Shown here one piece after another: positions 17,214 through 26,950 of a stretch of 64,000 nt of DNA (positions are counted from its first letter, which is position 1; each line of letters opens with the position of its first letter). This stretch comes from Flammeovirga aprica JL-4 (GTDB taxonomy: Bacteria; Bacteroidota; Bacteroidia; Cytophagales; Flammeovirgaceae): contig NZ_JABANE010000054.1 of assembly GCF_012844305.1 (NCBI RefSeq), positions 1-64,000 on the forward strand, written 5' to 3'. The position numbers and the translations under genes were made by a program. The notes beneath the pieces are model-generated. The model saw only the letters and a program-made list of their open reading frames with translations. It was not told where the DNA came from and ran no database searches.

Positions 17214-18689
17214 TTACAGACTGGCTTTTGGATCATAAACCATCGTTCCTACGCTGTTGGCAGGAATGCTTAGGATATATGATTTATCCTCGCCATTCAT
17301 TGTAAAGTTGATTTTCTTTTGAGCATCAGAATTATTCATAAGGAGAGTGATCACTTTTCCTTCCGGTGTTAGGAAAGAGGAGTTGGGTAAATCTCCCATA
17401 TTGTTCGACTTGATTCTATGTGAACCTGATGGAATAAACTTTGAAGCTTGTGCCACTGTATAATAGGCCACATTTCTATTCACTGTATTTCCATCAATTG
17501 TCAATGCTCCAAGGCATTCAGTACATCCTCCATCAGTGTGAGGTTGAAGACTGGAATTAGCGGCTAAGTTCCATTCCAATACCGTTCTACTCCAGTTTCT
17601 TGTCGCTCCAATAAACATGTTTTCAAAGTGCCACATCAAAGTACCTCCAAAGTCATCTTCATTCGCTCCTACCCATTGTTCTGTAAAATAAACCTCCTTC
17701 GTTGGATCTGCTGTTTTTACTGTAGAAAGGGCTGAAATATTGCCGGCATACAAGTGGAAAGCAGAACCGTTGATGTATTGATTGGCTGATGAATTGATGA
17801 TGCTGATAGGATAATCAGGACGGTCGCAGTTATGATCATAAGTGATGATCTTTGTTTTGATGCCTGCTTCCTGGAATTTCGGTCCTAAATGATCTGCAAT
17901 AAACTCCGCCATGTCTTCAGCTTCCATTAATAAACTTGGAACGTTTCCTGGATGTAATGGCTCATTTTGTACAGTAATAGCATCAATAGTAATTCCTTCA
18001 GTGGCATAGGCCTCGATATATTTTACAAAATAGTCGGCGTAAACACTATAGTGTGTTAGCTTCAAAGAACCACCTTTGTAGTCTTGATTAGTTTTCATCC
18101 ATTTTGGAGGCGACCAAGGTGTTCCTAAAAGTTTGATAGAAGGATTGATGGCTAAAATTTCCTTCAAAACAGGAATCAAATATTCTTTGTCTTTTGCGAT
18201 CGTGAAGTTACCCAAGTTTTCATCTTCTGATTCTGAATACGAGAAAGGAGCCTCATCCAAATCGGAAGCACCAATACTTATTCTTAAATAACTCACGCCA
18301 ATTTCATCCTCTTCATTTCCAAATAACTCCTTCAATAATTGTGTTCTTGCACCTGCAGCCATATTGTTGATATGCATCGCACTACCACCTGTTAAAGTGT
18401 ATCCAAATCCATCAATTTCCTGATACGTTTGCTCTTTGTCTATTCTTAGCGTAGCCAAACTATTATCTTCTCCAAAAGAAACGGCGTCTTCCACTAAACG
18501 TAACCCTTGGTTCTGCTGTCCTCTCACATCATCTTTAGTAGTGACATAAAGTTGTATGTTTGAAATGTCTTCCAAAGGTGGAGGCGGAACATGAGGTCGT
18601 TTTGATTCATCTGTACAAGATATATTTCCGTATGCCGTTGCTATCGTTAAAAGCAGTCCTAATATTGTATTCATTTTGTCTTTAATCAT
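17214..18689 (-). CDS. GH30-family glycoside hydrolase lipoprotein
   Basis: 491 residues. The lipobox ends GNISC (Cys25), so it is probably surface or periplasm anchored; the ATG five codons in (18674) is an alternative start. The catalytic (beta/alpha)8 region carries EIDGFGYTLTGGSA near 91, a WSPPKWMKTN loop (192-201), the acid/base in VQNEPLHPG (Glu243) and the nucleophile in VYFTEQWVG (Glu337), followed by a beta-sandwich domain. GH30 enzymes act on beta-linked glycans such as glucosylceramide, beta-1,6-glucan or xylan; the glucosylceramidase/beta-1,6-glucanase branch fits best here. It is downstream of SusC, SusD and SusE/F-like genes on the same strand with a 68-base gap, so it is the likely enzyme of locus 1. 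The exact subfamily and substrate are not determined. Confidence 0.88.
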   Translation of the reverse strand: MIKDKMNTILGLLLTIATAYGNISCTDESKRPHVPPPPLEDISNIQLYVTTKDDVRGQQNQGLRLVEDAVSFGEDNSLATLRIDKEQTYQEIDGFGYTLTGGSAMHINNMAAGARTQLLKELFGNEEDEIGVSYLRISIGASDLDEAPFSYSESEDENLGNFTIAKDKEYLIPVLKEILAINPSIKLLGTPWSPPKWMKTNQDYKGGSLKLTHYSVYADYFVKYIEAYATEGITIDAITVQNEPLHPGNVPSLLMEAEDMAEFIADHLGPKFQEAGIKTKIITYDHNCDRPDYPISIINSSANQYINGSAFHLYAGNISALSTVKTADPTKEVYFTEQWVGANEDDFGGTLMWHFENMFIGATRNWSRTVLEWNLAANSSLQPHTDGGCTECLGALTIDGNTVNRNVAYYTVAQASKFIPSGSHRIKSNNMGDLPNSSFLTPEGKVITLLMNNSDAQKKINFTMNGEDKSYILSIPANSVGTMVYDPKASL

Positions 18690-18757
18690 AATTTTGAAAA
18701 GTTAAGAAAGCACCATTGCCTAGCAGCAGACTTAAAGCAATGGATGCTTTCAGGGAT

Positions 18758-20539
18758 CTAATTGAAAGAGTACGTTGCAGTTTTGTAATCTCTTGAAATT
18801 TGCAGCTCGATAGAGTAAGTACCGTCTGCGGTGACAAACTTGAAGTTGGAGACATTCACTCCCTCTTCAACAAAAGCTTTATTAGTAGCGGTACCCGATG
18901 TTGCTGTTGCATCGTCCGTAGAACCTGATGCATCTGAAACGCCAAACTCTACTTCCCAAGGTGAATTGAATTTAGAATCATGTCCGCCAGTAAGGTTTTG
19001 ATCTGTTATTTTGAAAGTGTAAGGATGTTCATATGTCATTGGAATTTCCGCACGGGCATCCCATCCTTCACCAGTACCATCTAACCAATGGAACAACTTG
19101 ATGTTGTAATATTGCCACTCTACTTTTGGTGCATCAAAATCTATTTTCAATTGATATGCTTGATCTCTAGCCACATTAATTTCACCTTCTTCAGCTTTGA
19201 AATAAGGCGCACCTTTTACATTGTCTCCATCAGGATTTTCTGTTTCCCCTATGCTACCCATTACCGAATAAGCAGTACCAGTGCCATCAGCCATAACATT
19301 TAATGTATAAGTGATACCCGATTGCAATGCCAAATAATAAGGACTCGTAAATATATTTCCGTCTTTTATCAATTCGATCACTTCTGAACCATCCGAAGGA
19401 ATTAAGAATAAAGTAGCTGGTGCTTCAATAGGTGCTGGCGGTGCCTCATCTGTTTCCACTTCCTCTACACTGTAAGTATAAGCGTTGCCTAAGAAATCTA
19501 CTGAAACAATATAATCTCCCACATTTGTATTTTGAAGGTCTTCTTTCTCTAATCCAACTGCATCTGCATAAGGCTCATAAAGCAGGTTGGTAGTGCCCGG
19601 TGTTTGCTTGTACATACGGCCCCAATCACCATCAATTCTTAATACAAAACCACCCTCTTTTAATAAAGCAACAGTATCCTGGAACAAGCCATTTCCTTGA
19701 TATGGAAGTGCTACATCACCTCCCCATTCACCTTCAATTGGCGTTCCTACAATCCCTAAATGATTGATTTTTTCAAGTGAAAGCACTTCATTTTTCAGGT
19801 CTAAAGCCACTCTGAAAACACCACTTTCTGTTGCAGTAATGGCATTACCACAAGCTGTCACTGTTCCATCATTTACACCATAATGAAAAGCAGGTTCTTC
19901 TAGTGCACTGACAAACGCGTAAGTTTCATCTTTTGTCAACGATGTAATGGTTTCGAAGAATGTCATCTGACCATCAATATCTCTGAATGCTTTCATTGGA
20001 ATGCCTTCACTCATCGTATCTCCAGCTTCCGTTGCTGTACCGTACAGATACATTTGAGAAGGGATTGGATTTACTGAAAAACGTTTGAATTGAACCGGTG
20101 AAGAAGCATAAGAAATTCTTGATAATGAATTTGCTTTCACACCCCATTTGATGCTCGCTACTTCTCCAGCTGGGAAACATGCCTGTGCCAATACTCTGTC
20201 TATATCTTCATGTGAGATACTCGCTGTTACATCTTTTGCATTACCGTTTGCAGTTACTTCAATCAATGGATTATCATAAGATGAAGCCGTGTCCATCACT
20301 AATACCACAGAATAAGTAATAATATAATCGGCCGTATTTATGGCTTCCTCCCATTCAAAATCTACCGTTTCCGAAGGGAAAATTTCATTCAGTTCAATCG
20401 GCTCATTTTCCTGTATTGAAATGGGTTTTGGTGCCGAAAGTTTCCAATTCCCCTCAGGTTGCATATTTGATTTTGTAGTACATCCGAAAGCCAAAGCCAA
20501 CAGAAAAGAAAGTACTACAGTTAAAGTATTTTTATTCAT
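18758..20539 (-). CDS. SusE/SusF-like surface lipoprotein
   Basis: 593 residues. Lipoprotein signal with Cys20 (ALAFGC). The N-terminal domain (about 40-155) has the SusE-like pattern VDFEWEEAINTADYIITYSVVL and the IKWGV motif. Several beta-sandwich segments follow, with MYLYGTATEAG and HLGIVGTPIEGEWGG beginning SusF/CBM-like units, and a C-terminal domain around 470-593 (YYNIKLFHWLDGTGEGWDAR). It should sit on the outer surface, binding glycan and handing it to SusC/D. It lies 19 bases after susD and 68 before GH30. The binding-site aromatics cannot be assigned by eye. Confidence 0.82.
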   Translation of the reverse strand: MNKNTLTVVLSFLLALAFGCTTKSNMQPEGNWKLSAPKPISIQENEPIELNEIFPSETVDFEWEEAINTADYIITYSVVLVMDTASSYDNPLIEVTANGNAKDVTASISHEDIDRVLAQACFPAGEVASIKWGVKANSLSRISYASSPVQFKRFSVNPIPSQMYLYGTATEAGDTMSEGIPMKAFRDIDGQMTFFETITSLTKDETYAFVSALEEPAFHYGVNDGTVTACGNAITATESGVFRVALDLKNEVLSLEKINHLGIVGTPIEGEWGGDVALPYQGNGLFQDTVALLKEGGFVLRIDGDWGRMYKQTPGTTNLLYEPYADAVGLEKEDLQNTNVGDYIVSVDFLGNAYTYSVEEVETDEAPPAPIEAPATLFLIPSDGSEVIELIKDGNIFTSPYYLALQSGITYTLNVMADGTGTAYSVMGSIGETENPDGDNVKGAPYFKAEEGEINVARDQAYQLKIDFDAPKVEWQYYNIKLFHWLDGTGEGWDARAEIPMTYEHPYTFKITDQNLTGGHDSKFNSPWEVEFGVSDASGSTDDATATSGTATNKAFVEEGVNVSNFKFVTADGTYSIELQISRDYKTATYSFN

Positions 20540-20558
20540 TTCCTTGTAAGTCTAGCGT

Positions 20559-22043
20559 TTATAATGGATTCTGTTCTAATGCAGGGTTACGGTCCAGTTC
20601 CTGCTGTGGAATAGGCAATAACATTTTAGCTTCTGTCATATTGTAATTGACCGCTTGACCGGTTCTTAAATCAATCTCAACAAGGTCATTCATAGTTGAA
20701 ACCGCTAAATTATGCCTAACCAAATCATCCCAACGATGCCCTTCCTGTGCAAGTTCTAAACGTCTTTCTAAAAGAATTTTAGCTCTAAGCGCTTCTTTTG
20801 ATAAACCACCACTCACTGCTTCCAAATTGGCTCTTGATCGAATCTTATTCAATTCTACCAATGCTGTTCCGCTTTGTCCTGTCTCATTTAATGCTTCAGC
20901 TTTCAATAAAACGATATCACCAAAACGAATTAAATAAGGTCTATCTGTAGAAGCCCATCCCATGGCTTTTTTCCATTTATAAGAGAATGGGATACTTGTT
21001 CCTGCAGCATTTCCCCAATATTCATCTACCCAGCTTACTTCTTCAAAAAGAACAGATGCTCCTTTTCTTTTCACATCTCCTTCTGCATCATAGGCAGCAA
21101 TTAAGTCTTGAGATGGAGTCACAAACTTTCTCCATGTATCACCTGAAATTGAAGGAGGAAGTAATAACTGAGGACCAAAGTTTCCTTCATCAGTACCTAA
21201 ATATTGTACCTCTAAAATGGACTCTTCATTATTGTAATGTTCGCCATCAAATAAGTGATCATAATTGGCTAAGAGTGTATAACCTGCTGAAGATTTTTCT
21301 ACCTTTTCAATCGCTGCTAACGCACTTGACCAATCTTTATTTTGAGCATAAACTTTCGCCAGCAATGCATTGGCCGCACCTGCCGTAGCTCTTGCCTTAT
21401 TCGTTGAACCGCCTAAATCATTTCCATTTTCATCTGTATAATAATCAGGAAGAAGATTTGCTGCATCCGTTAAATCCGTAATAATTTGCTGATACACCTC
21501 TGCTACACTGCTTCTTGGTACTCTCACATCATTAGGATCTGTAGATTTTGTAGGGGCAAGAATTAAGGGTACTCCACCGTGTAATTTTACCAGCGTAAAA
21601 TAATGATACGCTCGTAAGAAAAGTGCTTCTCCTTTTATTTGTCCTTTTCGCGTATCAGAGAGTTGAGGATCAGTAACTAAATCTACTTTTTCAATTACAG
21701 TATTGGCCTTTAAAATGCCATTATAGATTTGTGACCAATTTTTGAAGACCCTTGAGTTAATAGGAGTTACCCTCAATAAATCTGCTTCAAAAACCTCTGG
21801 ATTATCACCACCTGCGTAAGCATTGTCTGAACGGACATCTGAGAAGACGACATGATCCCACACATAATATTCGGCAGACTGAAAAGTTTCATAAGCACCC
21901 ACCAAAGCACTCTCCATTTGAGAGGCCTTGTTGTATGCATTATCTGAGGTTTCTTCAGAGATTGGTTTTAAGTCTAAAAAATTATCACATGACATTGTTC
22001 CTAATGCAATGCCTGCTACAACTATATATTTTTTGATATTCAT
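20559..22043 (-). CDS. SusD/RagB-family glycan-binding lipoprotein (locus 1)
   Basis: 494 residues, the usual length for the family. The lipobox GTMSC gives Cys19. Typical SusD features are the N-terminal DNFLDLKPISEETSDNAY and ALVGAYETF, the helical TPR-like core (GEALFLRAYHYFTLVKLHGGVPL), and the C-terminal RRLELAQEGHRWDDLVRH and LLPIPQQELDRNPALEQNP. It should form the lid over the SusC transporter at the cell surface. It is 17 bases downstream of susC, surely one operon. Confidence 0.95.
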   Translation of the reverse strand: MNIKKYIVVAGIALGTMSCDNFLDLKPISEETSDNAYNKASQMESALVGAYETFQSAEYYVWDHVVFSDVRSDNAYAGGDNPEVFEADLLRVTPINSRVFKNWSQIYNGILKANTVIEKVDLVTDPQLSDTRKGQIKGEALFLRAYHYFTLVKLHGGVPLILAPTKSTDPNDVRVPRSSVAEVYQQIITDLTDAANLLPDYYTDENGNDLGGSTNKARATAGAANALLAKVYAQNKDWSSALAAIEKVEKSSAGYTLLANYDHLFDGEHYNNEESILEVQYLGTDEGNFGPQLLLPPSISGDTWRKFVTPSQDLIAAYDAEGDVKRKGASVLFEEVSWVDEYWGNAAGTSIPFSYKWKKAMGWASTDRPYLIRFGDIVLLKAEALNETGQSGTALVELNKIRSRANLEAVSGGLSKEALRAKILLERRLELAQEGHRWDDLVRHNLAVSTMNDLVEIDLRTGQAVNYNMTEAKMLLPIPQQELDRNPALEQNPL

Positions 22044-22060
22044 GATTCTTTCGGCTAAAA

Positions 22061-25024
22061 TTAGAATGTGATATTTGCACCAACAATGATACTTCTCGTC
22101 TGAGGGTAAGTACCGTAATCAATACCCAAAACAGTGTTTGAATTCCCGCCTTGATTAACCTCAGGGTCAAATCCGGTATAGTTGGTCAATGTCCATAGGT
22201 TTTCTCCCGTTACATAAAACCTTGCTGCACTCATACTCAACTTCTCCGTCACATTCTGTGGCAGTGTGTAACTTACTGTTAATGCCTTTAATCTCAAGTA
22301 AGAGGCGTCCTCTACAAATCGTGTAGAAATTCTTGAATTATCCGTATTACCAGGACTTGACTTTGGAATATCCGTTTGATCACCAGGCCTTTTCCATCTA
22401 TTCAACACTGCAGATGATTGGTTCTTAGCATCCGTCATTCCTTCAGTATCAATTCTAGTGGCATTCAACATATCATTGCCTTGAGCACCTTGGAAGAAAA
22501 TATTCAACGTGAAGTTTTTCCATGACACTGTATTAGTAAAACCATAAATAAAATCTGGATTGGCATTACCTATCACTTTACGGTCTTCTGGCGTTGGGTT
22601 GAAAGTAGAATTACCGTCTCCTCCCATATAATAAGCATTACCTGTGCGAGGATCTACGCCTAAAAACTCATAGCCATAAATTGCCCCTAAAGACTGCCCT
22701 TCTTTAATCTGAATCGCCTCTCCACGGCCGGCAATACTTCCTGTGTAAATCTCTTGGCCTACCAAGTTGATCACCTCGTTTTTATTGAAAGAAATATTAA
22801 AATTAGAAGTCCATTTTATTGCTTTATCATAGTTTACTGTATTCAAATTGAACTCAATACCTCTGTTTTCTAATGCACCAATATTCTGAATGGCATTATC
22901 GTAACCTGTCGATCTTGGCAGAGGAGCATTTAATAACAAATCACTTGTTCGTTTGATGTAGGCATCTGCAGTTAATTCTATTCTATCTTGCATCAAACCC
23001 AAATCAATACCGATATTTGTCTGCTCTGATTCCTCCCATTTCAATTTCTGATTTTCGATAGAAGCAGGGTAAGAACCTGGCAGTGTTATACCTCCAATAG
23101 GGTAATTAGCACCTGTCCCAACTTTTCCCATATAAGCATAAGTACCAATGTTATCATTACCTACTATACCATAACCTGCTCTTAGTTTTAAGTCTGAAAT
23201 AACATCTACACTTTTCAAAAAGGCTTCCTCTGAAATTCTCCAACCTGCGGAGAAAGAAGGGAAAACACCCCATCTATTTTGTGGGCCGAAAACGCTTGAT
23301 CCATCCACACGAACATTTGCTGTGATCAAATATTTATTATTAAAAGCATAATTTAAACGGCCAATAAATGAGGTATTTGCTTTTTCTGCTTCAGTAGCTG
23401 TCGCCGCTGCTATTTCTGATCCGCCATTTGGTGTTGATATAGCATCTGATGCAAAATTTCTTCTTTCAATATTACTGCTCTGCCAGTGGTACTTTTGGAT
23501 TACTGAACCGGCTAAAACTTGAATTTTATGATTGTTGACCTCTTTATTGTATTGCAATGTATTATCGAAAATGTAATACGTGTTATTATTTTGTGATACA
23601 ATAGACTGACCGTTCAACGCTCTACCATAGGAAGTTCTATAAGGGTCTAAAAAGTAATTATACTTATCAGCGTTATTATCAATACCTAAATTCGTCTTGA
23701 ATTTGAAGTCTTTCAAAATGGTTACTTCAGCATATAGATTTCCTAAAAACCTTTTGTTGTTGAATCCTCTCGTTGAACCATCTGTACTTGCTAGAGGGTT
23801 TTCCCAATCTTGGAAAGGATTAGAAGTAAATGTTCCATCTTGGTTATAAATTCCGATCACTGGAGGAGTTGTCAATGCGCCCAACAGCACACCACCTTGA
23901 TTTACTGCCTGATTGTCTTTCACATCCACATCATTGTAATCCACATAAGACACCCTTGTACCTAACTTCAACCAGTCGTTGACCTCCTGATCAAGATTTA
24001 CTTTAAAGTTAGCTCTGTTCATTTCAGCACTTCTCACTGCTCCTTGAGAACCCGTAAAACCACCTGAGATATAATAGTTGGTATTATCCGATTTTCCAGA
24101 GATCGCTAGCTGATAGTTTTGAGTATATCCCGTTTGGAACACCTCATTTTGCCAATCCGTATTGTTTTGATATTGGTCCCAATCCGTATTATAACCCATC
24201 TCTGTCATCAGGTCTCTATACTGTTCACCATTTAATACCTCTTGAGTTCTCCATACTTCATTCACACCTCCATACACATCTAATGAAACAGAAGGTTTAG
24301 TAGAAGTACCTTTTTTGGTTGTAATTAATACTACACCATTTGCACCTTGAGCACCATAAATTGCGGCAGCCGAAGCATCTTTCAATACTGAAACACTTTC
24401 AATGTCTGACGGGCTTAAAGATCTTGTATCAGCAGTGGGTACTCCATCCACTACATACAATGGTTCAGAACCTGCATTAATAGAGTTGGTACCACGAATA
24501 CGCATCGAAATACCTTGAGAAGGTTTCCCTGATGAAGATTGCACCTGAACACCAGCCACTTTTCCTTGTATCAGCGAACCAACCTGTGTATTCGGACGTG
24601 ATTCCATATCCTCACTCCCTACAACACTCACCGAACCCGTAACGTCTTTCTTGTTTTGTGTACCATAACCAATCACTACCAACTCATCCAAACGAATCAT
24701 ATCTTCTTTTAGTGTGATATTGATAACACTTCTGCCACCCACAGGAACCTCTTCTGTGATCATTCCAATGTAACTAAACAATAGAATGTCCTCCTCACTT
24801 TTAGTAGTAAGTCTATATTCACCACTAAAATCTGTTGTTGTGCCCGTAACTGTATTCTTAATCTGAATTGTTACACCCGGTATTCCCTCTCCGTCTTGAT
24901 CTGTAACTGATCCTTTTATTGTATTCTGTGCTGACACTTCGGCTGAACCAAAGAGTATCAAAGTAAGTAAGAGTATAAATACACTACTTCGCTCCAAAAA
25001 ATAAGCAGTAAAAACTTTTGTCAT
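22061..25024 (-). CDS. SusC/RagA-family TonB-linked transporter (locus 1)
   Basis: 987 residues from the ATG at 25024, chosen because it gives a compact signal peptide ending EVSAQ; an upstream ATG at 25066 would add 14 residues. Domain order: carboxypeptidase-regulatory-like domain (GSVTDQDGEGIPGVTIQIKN), the SusC TonB-box-like stretch LDELVVIGYGTQNKKDVTGS, a plug with RIRGTNSINAGSEPLYVVDG and VLKDASAAAIYGAQGANGVV, and a 22-strand-type barrel ending in an aromatic strand (IIVGANITF). It imports oligosaccharides with the SusD lid. First gene of the susC-susD-susE/F-GH30 unit. No clear promoter or regulator box was found upstream. Confidence 0.95.
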   Translation of the reverse strand: MTKVFTAYFLERSSVFILLLTLILFGSAEVSAQNTIKGSVTDQDGEGIPGVTIQIKNTVTGTTTDFSGEYRLTTKSEEDILLFSYIGMITEEVPVGGRSVINITLKEDMIRLDELVVIGYGTQNKKDVTGSVSVVGSEDMESRPNTQVGSLIQGKVAGVQVQSSSGKPSQGISMRIRGTNSINAGSEPLYVVDGVPTADTRSLSPSDIESVSVLKDASAAAIYGAQGANGVVLITTKKGTSTKPSVSLDVYGGVNEVWRTQEVLNGEQYRDLMTEMGYNTDWDQYQNNTDWQNEVFQTGYTQNYQLAISGKSDNTNYYISGGFTGSQGAVRSAEMNRANFKVNLDQEVNDWLKLGTRVSYVDYNDVDVKDNQAVNQGGVLLGALTTPPVIGIYNQDGTFTSNPFQDWENPLASTDGSTRGFNNKRFLGNLYAEVTILKDFKFKTNLGIDNNADKYNYFLDPYRTSYGRALNGQSIVSQNNNTYYIFDNTLQYNKEVNNHKIQVLAGSVIQKYHWQSSNIERRNFASDAISTPNGGSEIAAATATEAEKANTSFIGRLNYAFNNKYLITANVRVDGSSVFGPQNRWGVFPSFSAGWRISEEAFLKSVDVISDLKLRAGYGIVGNDNIGTYAYMGKVGTGANYPIGGITLPGSYPASIENQKLKWEESEQTNIGIDLGLMQDRIELTADAYIKRTSDLLLNAPLPRSTGYDNAIQNIGALENRGIEFNLNTVNYDKAIKWTSNFNISFNKNEVINLVGQEIYTGSIAGRGEAIQIKEGQSLGAIYGYEFLGVDPRTGNAYYMGGDGNSTFNPTPEDRKVIGNANPDFIYGFTNTVSWKNFTLNIFFQGAQGNDMLNATRIDTEGMTDAKNQSSAVLNRWKRPGDQTDIPKSSPGNTDNSRISTRFVEDASYLRLKALTVSYTLPQNVTEKLSMSAARFYVTGENLWTLTNYTGFDPEVNQGGNSNTVLGIDYGTYPQTRSIIVGANITF

Positions 25025-25422
25025 TTTAGTACAACTTAAAGTCAAAATAAATAGATAATGTTTCATTCCAAGTTCACGTAAGCAGTAATGTATTACATAG
25101 TCAGCTGATGCCTACTGAACAATACAAAGTTGAATGATAAAAAATGTAACTCCTACACTTAGTAGTAAAATAGTAGATTTATATAAATATTAAATAACTG
25201 AACAACAATCATTTAAACAGTTTTAGATATTTAAAAAAAGTAGATCATTTATAGATCTTTTTTGCTACTTTTTTGAAGAAAAATGGGTTACTTATAAAAT
25301 TTCACTGAAGAATCAAATGGGATTTCTCAAGTAGTTATTCAAAAGAATAATGAATAACATCACATACATTTTTTCTGTTTTTCTGAGGAAAGTATGACTT
25401 TGATAAATACAAAATTGTGCAT

Positions 25423-25451
25423 AAAAAAAGTCCACAACCGAAATTATGGAC
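25423..25451 (-). terminator. Possible terminator after the aldo/keto reductase gene
   Basis: On the minus strand GTCCA and TGGAC pair with a partly paired interior, followed by seven T. It is about 125 bases from the reductase stop, with a repeat between, so the assignment is tentative. Confidence 0.5.
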
Positions 25452-25455
25452 ATTT

Positions 25456-25566
25456 ATAATGAAGAGTTAAGAATAAAGGAAGTGAATCGCAAAGTGTTTT
25501 TTATGGTGGTTCAGCGGACGTTGCAATGCAACATCCCTACAACAGTAGCCACCTTTCTTCAACAAG
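25456..25566. repeat. REP-like palindrome with partial TTAAG-type arm
   Basis: Starts with GAAGAGTTAAGAATAAAGG (one arm of the TTAAG family) and contains GGACGTTGCAATGCAACATCC (25516-25536), a tight palindrome. Outer GGTGG/CCACC also pair. The 38 bases 25506-25543 recur exactly at 47213-47250. Confidence 0.75.
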
Positions 25567-25575
25567 TGTATTAAA

Positions 25576-26613
25576 TTACTTCAACACTTTTTGTATAGCA
25601 CTTTTCTCTTCTTCCGAAAACTGTAATTGATCTAATGCTTTTACATTTTCTTCTAACTGCTCCGGTGAACTTGCTCCCACTAGAACTGTTGTGACAGCAG
25701 GGTTATCCAATAACCAAGCAATGGCCATTTGTGATAATTTTTGTCCTCTTTGTTGAGCAATTTCATGCAACGCTTTGATCTGATCTAGCTTTGCCTCCAC
25801 TGCTTCTAAATTAAGATAAGTGTTGTCTTTTTTAGCTCTAGAATTTTCTGGAATACCGTTGACATATTTATTGGTCAACATACCTTGTGCCAATGGAGAG
25901 AAGACGATTGATCCTACATTTAATTCTTGCAGTTTTGGTAAAACCTCTGCTTCCATATCTCTTTCAAACATTGAATATTTAGATTGATGTATTAGCAACG
26001 GCACTCCCATTTCTTTGAGTAATTCAGAGGCTTTCTGCGTCTCTTCTGCACTATATCTTGATAAACCGATATACAATGCCTTCCCTTGTTTTACCATTTG
26101 CGCCAAAGCTCCCATAGTTTCTTCCATTGGTGTTTCTGGATCAGGTCTATGTTGATAAAAGACATCAACATAATCAAGACCCATACGTTTCAAGCTTTGA
26201 TCCAAACTGGCAATCAAGGATTTTTTAGAGCCATTATTCCCATAAGGTCCCGGCCACATATCGTACCCTGCTTTTGAAGCAATAAAAAGCTCATCACGAT
26301 ACGGTAAAAAGTCTTTCTTCAGAATTCTGCCAAAATTCTCCTCAGCAGAACCGTATGGAGGTCCATAATTATTTGCTAAATCAAGGTGTGTGATTCCTAA
26401 ATCAAATGCTTTACGCAGGATATTTCTTGCATTGCCAAAATGATCATTGAAACCGAAGTTATGCCAAAGACCCAGTGAAATACGGGGTAAAAGTATACCG
26501 CTTTTGCCACATCTTTGATATTGCATGCTTTCGTATCTTCCTTCATTAGGAAAATAAGGAGCAACAGGTGCTTTATCGTAAATATTCATCTCATCGTTGT
26601 TTTGTTCAAACAT
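25576..26613 (-). CDS. Aldo/keto reductase, YghZ-like
   Basis: 345 residues, cytoplasmic. The aldo/keto reductase tetrad is visible: Asp78 and Tyr83 (DLANNYGPP), Lys114 (ASKAGYD) and His155 (FYQHRPD). The GLWHNFG and MWPGPYG motifs place it near the E. coli YghZ (L-glyceraldehyde 3-phosphate reductase) and potassium-channel beta-like group. It uses NADPH to reduce sugar-derived or other reactive aldehydes. An ATG eight codons in (26589) is an alternative start. It lies between locus 1 and the MFS permease, so a role in disposing of sugar aldehydes is possible but inferred. Confidence 0.9.
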   Translation of the reverse strand: MFEQNNDEMNIYDKAPVAPYFPNEGRYESMQYQRCGKSGILLPRISLGLWHNFGFNDHFGNARNILRKAFDLGITHLDLANNYGPPYGSAEENFGRILKKDFLPYRDELFIASKAGYDMWPGPYGNNGSKKSLIASLDQSLKRMGLDYVDVFYQHRPDPETPMEETMGALAQMVKQGKALYIGLSRYSAEETQKASELLKEMGVPLLIHQSKYSMFERDMEAEVLPKLQELNVGSIVFSPLAQGMLTNKYVNGIPENSRAKKDNTYLNLEAVEAKLDQIKALHEIAQQRGQKLSQMAIAWLLDNPAVTTVLVGASSPEQLEENVKALDQLQFSEEEKSAIQKVLK

Positions 26614-26950
26614 GAAGATACAACAAGGCCTTCTTTCTCCCCAATTAATTTATGTTAGAATATTAATGAACTAAGATTTGAATCAAATTATACACTCACC
26701 GTTCTTTCTCTTTTTGTTTATTTGAAAAAAAGTAAATAATCACTAATTTGACCTCGTAATAATTCTAATATTTCTGACTAAAATACCATGAATTGTTCGC
26801 TATGCTTATAAATTAGGTAACAGGTCTGCCACTTTTCTACTGGATAATCTATTTTCTGAATTCCATTTTTTCAATGCATGTGTGTTGCCTCTATTTAAAA
26901 ACATATTCTATATAATTGATTGTACCCAAATCACCCATTTACATTAGACA
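26614..26950. other. Divergent intergenic region, no recognised feature
   Basis: 337 AT-rich bases between the aldo/keto reductase (minus) and the SHOCT protein gene (plus). Both promoters should be here, but no clear box or palindrome was seen. Confidence 0.4.
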